Assembly: GCA_009829735.1 (NCBI GenBank)
Contig: CM020619.1
Location: forward strand, 5,038,083-5,102,082
Direction of reading: 5' to 3'
DNA length: 64,000 nt
Source: Pyropia yezoensis
Taxonomy: Eukaryota > Rhodophyta > Bangiophyceae > Bangiales > Bangiaceae
Part shown: positions 60,001 to 64,000 of the stretch, in pieces
How positions within the stretch are numbered: position 1 is the first letter of the stretch
Layout of the letters: the number at the start of each line of letters is the position of its first letter
Position numbers and translations under genes: made by a program
Notes under the pieces: generated by a model
Told to the model about the DNA's origin: nothing
Databases searched by the model: none
Seen by the model: the letters and a program-made list of their open reading frames with translations, nothing else

Positions 60001-61109
60001 GGGGGGTCGCCCACGTCTCCGATGACGTCATGGAGGGCCACATCCGAGGCGTTGGTCGTTATTCCTACAACCACGGTAACAACGCCTCTCAAGCGGCTCT
60101 GATGTCAGACATGGCGGACCTGTGCGAAGCGACGGTCAAGTTTTCAACCCCGCGCTCTCACCCCTCGTCTCTGGTGTTCACGAAGCACATCCGGGTGTGT
60201 GCCTGCTGGAAGACTCTGGGCGCTCTTGGTACCAAGGACTATGAGGCACTGGCCATCATCGGCGAGCAAGACGAGCTGCTCGATGTGGAAAGGCGCTCCG
60301 GAGGGGAAGAACTGTACTTTACGCTCCCCCTCCACGACGTGGTTGACGCCAACAAGGCTAGACGTCTGGACGCCTCCGGCCGCACTTTGACGGGCAAGAA
60401 GGAGACTCTACGTCGCGGCTTGGGCCGCCGCCAGACAGTCATCAATGCATGCTTTTGCGGCCGCTTGCCCGGCAATGGACCAAGCGCTGTGATGTACATG
60501 GCGCGAGCACGACACGCCGCCGCCCGGGTAAGTGCTTCCCGTGCAACCGCAGCTGCGGCCGCCGCCGGCCCTGTCGGCGATGGCCCAGGCTTTTCATCTG
60601 GTCCGGCCGCAGCGACCGCTGGTGCTCGCAATGCCGGTGAGAAACTCGGGGATGAGACCGATACGAGCGGCGGAACGTCCCCCGGTGGGTCCGAAGCCGA
60701 AGATCCTTCGCCAACAACAGCTTGCGCGAGGAAAACTAAGCGTAAGGGCACCGCGAAGCGCAAGCCAGCCTTGTCGACCGTTATCATGGGCTCCCTGCCG
60801 CCTCCATGGTTGCTTCGAAGGTGTTTTCCTATGCCAGCTGCGTACGCGACTGCGATGCTTGTCGCAACAGGCGGGGCCGAAGACCCCCCCGCCTCGACAA
60901 TCGACGCTGTCCTTCGAAAGCACATAGCCATCCTGAAGCTGTTTCTCATGCGCACGAAGTCGATGCAGTTTGCCCGCTGGTCTGTCGAGGCGTCTGTGGA
61001 TGCCGATGACGTCGTGGAGGCTGCTGAGACTATGCTGCAGAGGTTGACGGATGTTCGCATGGGGCACATGGAGTGCTTGAATACCAGCATGTTTATGGAC
61101 ATCGACTGA
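57100..61109 (+). CDS. Large DDE-type transposase-like protein, one intron, family unassigned
   Basis: Exons 57100-58798 and 59074-61109 encode 1244 residues. The intron is 58799-59073 (GTACGT...CTCCAG); the ATG at 57100 starts MISSDEDEIVPGG. An acidic N-terminus precedes a basic region (EKRRIRRREVTTFA). Candidate catalytic blocks are LQILAIAFDAPAALQ (D about 434) and the exon junction VCADFSMLYWIHGLTGGG (D about 568), followed by Cys clusters (WRCTHKAGCCEDEY; IPCPQCSHLL; VFCPRVECREQ). LHCTGSMAKALTHFTLACLP and VSDDVMEGHIRGVGRYSYNH (E about 887) come next. D-D-Cys cluster-E is the layout of the CACTA/KDZ-like group of large transposases, but I cannot place it. A Ser/Gly/Ala-rich linker (60530-60690) splits off the last helical part. 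No internal stops. Confidence 0.6.
58799..59073 (+). other. Intron of the large transposase-like gene
   Basis: 275 bp, G|GTACGT donor and GTGCTCCAG|CT acceptor. The splice joins VC-A-DFSMLYWIHG in frame. Without it the first frame stops at 58822. Confidence 0.7.
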
Positions 61110-61352
61110 TAGCGCAGCAACCATTGGTTCACACCACTACGGGCGCTGGTGACGGGCGGTGATCGGTAGTGCAAGTGCCTCTGCTGATTGCCGTCATCAT
61201 GGTGTGAAGGCTGTCACCGCCGCGCTGCAGGCGAGCGTCGCCGGAACTGTGGCGACGATTGGGACGGCAACCGCGCCGCCGACGCCACCGCGGGCTCGTG
61301 CTGCTGCGGTTATCTCTGGCGCTGGCCGCCACGTTCGTGTCGGTGGCGGCGG
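61110..61352. other. Spacer after the large transposase
   Basis: No gene seen. The expected reversed TIR (…CCACTGCG) is not present here. Confidence 0.5.
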
Positions 61353-62054
61353 ATGCCTCCGCGGCGGCAGCTCCTCTGGTGGTACTTGCCGCTTGCCGCG
61401 CTTGCCGGCGCCTTCTTTTCCTACACTTCCATCAGTTGGGTGGCGCGGCGCGGACAGGATGCCGCTCAATCCTTTGTACGGGTAATCGGATATGGAGCGT
61501 GGGGACGAGGTGACCCCTGTGATTGGCACCATGGTGGCCATTTACCACGCAGACGGGCACAAGAATGGCTGTGTCCCGGGCGAACTCCCGGGCGCCCCCG
61601 TCGCCTGCGTGTTCAACCCCGACCGTGGAGCGCCGTGTCTCCTCGACACGGAGCAGCCGAGGGTGACGCCAATGCCGGCGCCGACGCGGCCACTGACCCC
61701 GACTCCGACCCCGACCCGGCCATTGGCGACGCGCTGGTGCTGGACGGGCCCGCCGCCGCCCACACGTTGACGGGCGGGGTGGTGGTGGCGGTGGCCCGTG
61801 AGGCGGGCGCCGGGATGAGCAACCCGCAGACACCCCACGGGGATATTCTGATGGACGGCATTTGCTGCTCGACAGTCATCGCCGCGGTGCCGGGAGGGGT
61901 GGTGGTGGCGGAGCCGGGGGAGGTGCTGCTGCTGGCGCAACGCGGCAGCAGCGGAGGCCGCCGCCGTCGGGGAACCGATACATGGGGACGCGCGAGCGGC
62001 GTAGCTGCGCCTGACCACAGCCGCTCCCACTCCACATGCGGCCGCACGAGGTAG
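61353..62054 (+). CDS. Small membrane protein with a Hint/Hedgehog-like tail (tentative)
   Basis: 233 residues from the ATG at 61353. MPPRRQLLWWYLPLAALAGA then FFSYTSISWVA is a basic start plus one membrane segment, a signal anchor or signal peptide. A Pro/Asp-rich middle follows. The C-terminal block is IGDALVLDGPAAAHTLTGGV, then NPQTPHGDILMDGICCSTVI. V-G-D...P-x-T-x-x-G-x-[IL]-x-V/M-[ND]-G-[IV]-x-x-S is the end of the Hint (Hedgehog C-terminal) fold. The expected N-terminal Cys block of Hint is not visible in this frame. Another frame from 61492 (MERGDEVTPVIGTMVAIYHA) looks like an earlier Hint strand, so a frameshift or different exon structure is possible. Confidence 0.35.
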   Translation: MPPRRQLLWWYLPLAALAGAFFSYTSISWVARRGQDAAQSFVRVIGYGAWGRGDPCDWHHGGHLPRRRAQEWLCPGRTPGRPRRLRVQPRPWSAVSPRHGAAEGDANAGADAATDPDSDPDPAIGDALVLDGPAAAHTLTGGVVVAVAREAGAGMSNPQTPHGDILMDGICCSTVIAAVPGGVVVAEPGEVLLLAQRGSSGGRRRRGTDTWGRASGVAAPDHSRSHSTCGRTR

Positions 62055-62497
62055 CTGCCATCGCCATAGCCGCCGCCTTTGGCACCATCGTCCGGATGTA
62101 GGCGGCCCGCTGCAGCACCGGCAGTCGAGCTCATGCGTAGGCGTGGCGTGCCCCCGAAGCGCCGCCCTTCCTGTCCGCCGGAAGTAATTTCGGTCTAGTG
62201 ATGGGGGGGTTGGGGGCGGTCGCGGATCCCAGGGCGTCGTACTCATTGCGGTTCAAATATTTGGGCCGTAACTTGGGTCTGCACGTGCCACGCCCACTCC
62301 CCTTGCCATCTCCTTCCTCGTGTTCATGATCTGCACATCGTGCCTCCTCCCCTGCCCCCACATTTCTCTGCGTTCTCTCTCGGAGCTGCCAACGCACCTC
62401 CCATCTGCCTCACCTCCGCTCTCCCCCTTCGAGTCACCTTTCGCTGCCCCGTCTCCCGCTTCGCATCTCCCCGTCCTGTACGGTCTGCCGCTACGCA
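62055..62497. other. Upstream region of the SET gene
   Basis: No ORF of note. Pyrimidine-rich from 62340 to 62480, which may be 5' untranslated sequence. Confidence 0.45.
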
Positions 62498-63268
62498 ATG
62501 GTGGGCTGGGCGTCCCCGGAAGGGATGCCCACATACACGTGCCTGACGACGGCAGTCGTCAATAAGCTGATGAAGACCCCGATGATGCGGTGGACAACGC
62601 GTCGCCGCAACTTGGTGGGTGTCCCCGTGGGAGAGTGGGACGACTGTGAGCTGAACGTCCTTGGAGCAGCCGCCCGCTCCTCCTTCCTGCTGGCAGCCGA
62701 CGCCAACGCTAGCGGAACTGAGGTTCGCCGCTCCCCCATCCACGGGCTTGGCGTTTTCGCCACCCGCGACCTGGGAGAGGGAGCCCGCATCCTGCCCTTC
62801 ACGGGGCAGCTGGTGTACGACGACCTGGAGGCCTGCGCGCTGTCTCGTCGCTGGTCGGGTATCACTTACGCGTCGATGCGTATCCCATACCACATGCGCT
62901 GCACGGCCAAGAGTTGGCTGTCGAGGGCGATCGAGCTGCGCATGGACGCGAACATGCGCGGCCTTCCGGCGGACGTCCTTTGCCCCTCACGCGTGGCGGA
63001 GGCCATCAGCACGAAGGCGTGCCTCACGACGTTTACGGGACCCACGCAGTCGGTGTGGCTCTACCCCGCCGACTTTTGCGCGGCTGGATACGTCAATGAC
63101 TACCGCCCGCACGGGGCGGCGAACGCTCGGTTTCTGCCGGCTCACGATCCCATTATGACTGTCGAACAGCTGCTGGTGCCGGGCGCGGCCTACATAGAGG
63201 TGACGAAGCGTATCAGGGTCGGTGAGGAGATCGTCGTGGACTATGGCGCTGCGTATTGCTCCTTGTAG
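62498..63268 (+). CDS. SET-domain protein (putative lysine methyltransferase)
   Basis: 256 residues from the ATG at 62498 (MVGWASPEGMPTY). The SET domain occupies about residues 75-253. It has RRSPIHGLGVFATRDLGEGA and RILPFTGQLVYDD (SAM-binding Gly motif), an insert of about 90 residues, then WLYPADFCAAGYVNDYRPHG and AANARF for the N-H-x-x-x-P-N-A block (here V-N-D-Y-R-P-H-G-A-A-N-A). EVTKRIRVGEEIVVDYGAAY is the catalytic-tyrosine end. The NHSC core is divergent (NDYRPH), so activity is uncertain. No pre- or post-SET Cys clusters. Short SET proteins like this methylate histone or other lysines. It lies about 1.4 kb after the large transposase on the same strand and may be element cargo. Confidence 0.75.
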   Translation: MVGWASPEGMPTYTCLTTAVVNKLMKTPMMRWTTRRRNLVGVPVGEWDDCELNVLGAAARSSFLLAADANASGTEVRRSPIHGLGVFATRDLGEGARILPFTGQLVYDDLEACALSRRWSGITYASMRIPYHMRCTAKSWLSRAIELRMDANMRGLPADVLCPSRVAEAISTKACLTTFTGPTQSVWLYPADFCAAGYVNDYRPHGAANARFLPAHDPIMTVEQLLVPGAAYIEVTKRIRVGEEIVVDYGAAYCSL

Positions 63269-63851
63269 CGGACCGGGTCGTTCCAGAGGGGGTATGTTAC
63301 CGCGCGAGAGAGGAGCCACGTGGAGGGATGCCTTGCGGGAAACCTGAGCGCAGTTTTCTCTTTTTGTGTCAAGAGGGAGGGGAGCATGACGACGCAGTCT
63401 CTTTGTGTGTTGGACAGCCTGCGCGCCCTGGCACGGTCCAGCCGCGGCGGTGACCGCGCCGTCGATCGCCGCGGGGGCGGTGGCGGCGGGCAAGGGCGCC
63501 ACACTTTCGGCGGCCGGCCGTACGGCGGCGGCGGCGGCGCGACCCCGCATGCACGCCACGGACCAGGCAGTGCTGCTGCAGGTGTCGGCGGCCGTCGTCA
63601 CCGCCCGGTGGGCCGCGGTCGCCGCAGATGTGAGCCGCGCCCTCGCCGCCGCGGGCAGTGCGGCGGGGGGGGGGGGGGGGGGGGGCGCCCTTGTGGGTAC
63701 CCCCTCCCCCGCCGCGTATCCGCAAAGCTCGACATCCAGTCCCATGCCGCGCGACCCCAGCTCGTGTGGCAGCGTCGCCGAGCGGCTGGTGAGGGGCTGC
63801 CGGAGGAGCGTCCCCGTTGGTGGCGGGCCATGGCTGCGGCGGCGGCGGCCG

Positions 63852-63882
<31 letters not shown>

Positions 63883-64000
63883 GGTAGCTGCCACGCACAC
63901 CCCAGCCCCGCCCCCCGCCCACACGGGCAACACAGTTCTCGGAAGTCCGAGCGGCGGTGGCAGCGGCGGCGGCTCCGGCGGCGGCGGTCCCGGCGGCGGC
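63269..64000. other. Right edge, low-complexity
   Basis: GCG/GGC triplet-rich, with a G run at about 63665-63684. A plus-strand Ala-rich frame (63405-63887, with ATDQAVLLQVSAAVVTARWA) could be part of a gene continuing beyond the window, but it has no domain and only repeats after 63.8 kb. Confidence 0.4.

Larger units (their letters stand above)
56324..61109 (+). mobile_element. Candidate autonomous element of the CGCAG[TC]GG family; right end not found
   Basis: The left TIR CGCAGTGGGTCTTAAGCCGT starts at 56324, preceded by CAG (a CNG trinucleotide). It is followed by GTAC...GCATCGGGCCCGAA as in MITE-1, then a TATAAAG box (56529-56535) and the large spliced transposase-like gene. I searched by eye beyond 61109 for the matching right TIR and found none. 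Either the right end is lost, it lies beyond diverged sequence, or the cargo genes to 63.3 kb are included. Confidence 0.5.

Overview
The window is GC-rich nuclear DNA from a eukaryote. It has GT-AG introns, LTR retrotransposons with tRNA-type primer sites, and genes with few introns separated by low-complexity GCC/GCG triplets and long G or C homopolymers. Sequence alone does not fix the species. The GC bias, intron-poor genes, a plant-type sucrose/GPH transporter and a TDY-class MAP kinase would fit a red alga of the Porphyra/Pyropia kind. That is an inference; a green alga is the main alternative.

Layout. (1) 1-17.5 kb is a retrotransposon nest. A decayed Copia-order element (gag split at 3848/14602, pol to 17481) carries a complete young Ty3 chromovirus (Ty3-2, 3849-14601, TSD GACCC). 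To its left is the 3' end of another chromovirus (Ty3-1, 1 to about 3086). Both chromoviruses carry a long antisense ORF between pol and the 3' LTR. (2) 18962-26414 is a second complete chromovirus (Ty3-3, TSD GCGCC). Its gag and pol are open and its leader holds an extra two-zinc-finger ORF. (3) 26.4-41.7 kb is the main host-gene block: a sucrose-transporter-like MFS gene (minus), a spliced MAP kinase gene (plus, divergent from it) and a large gene with a CDCA7-like cysteine cluster (minus, convergent with the kinase). (4) 42.3-47.6 kb is a DNA-transposon nest: Tc1/mariner pieces with facing TIRs and TA duplications enclose a PIF/Harbinger pair, a SANT-like protein and a three-exon DDE transposase with one premature stop. 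(5) 48.1-49.0 and 55.6-56.3 kb are two short TIR elements with 3-bp CNG duplications. The same TIR starts at 56324, upstream of a 1244-residue spliced transposase-like gene (57100-61109). (6) A secreted Gly-rich/Thr-Pro protein lies at 50.4-52.3 kb. A short membrane protein with a Hint-like tail and a SET-domain protein follow the large transposase at 61.4-63.3 kb.

How the parts relate. Both fully readable Ty3 elements have a phased -1 slippery heptamer at the gag/pol junction (GGGAAAC at 6612, CCCAAAA at 22021), so Gag-Pol is probably made by frameshifting. The 48.1-kb short element is collinear with the 5' end of the 56.3-kb element, so the large transposase is a candidate mobiliser of that family. 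Coordinates of spliced genes are given as the outer span, with exon bounds in the evidence.
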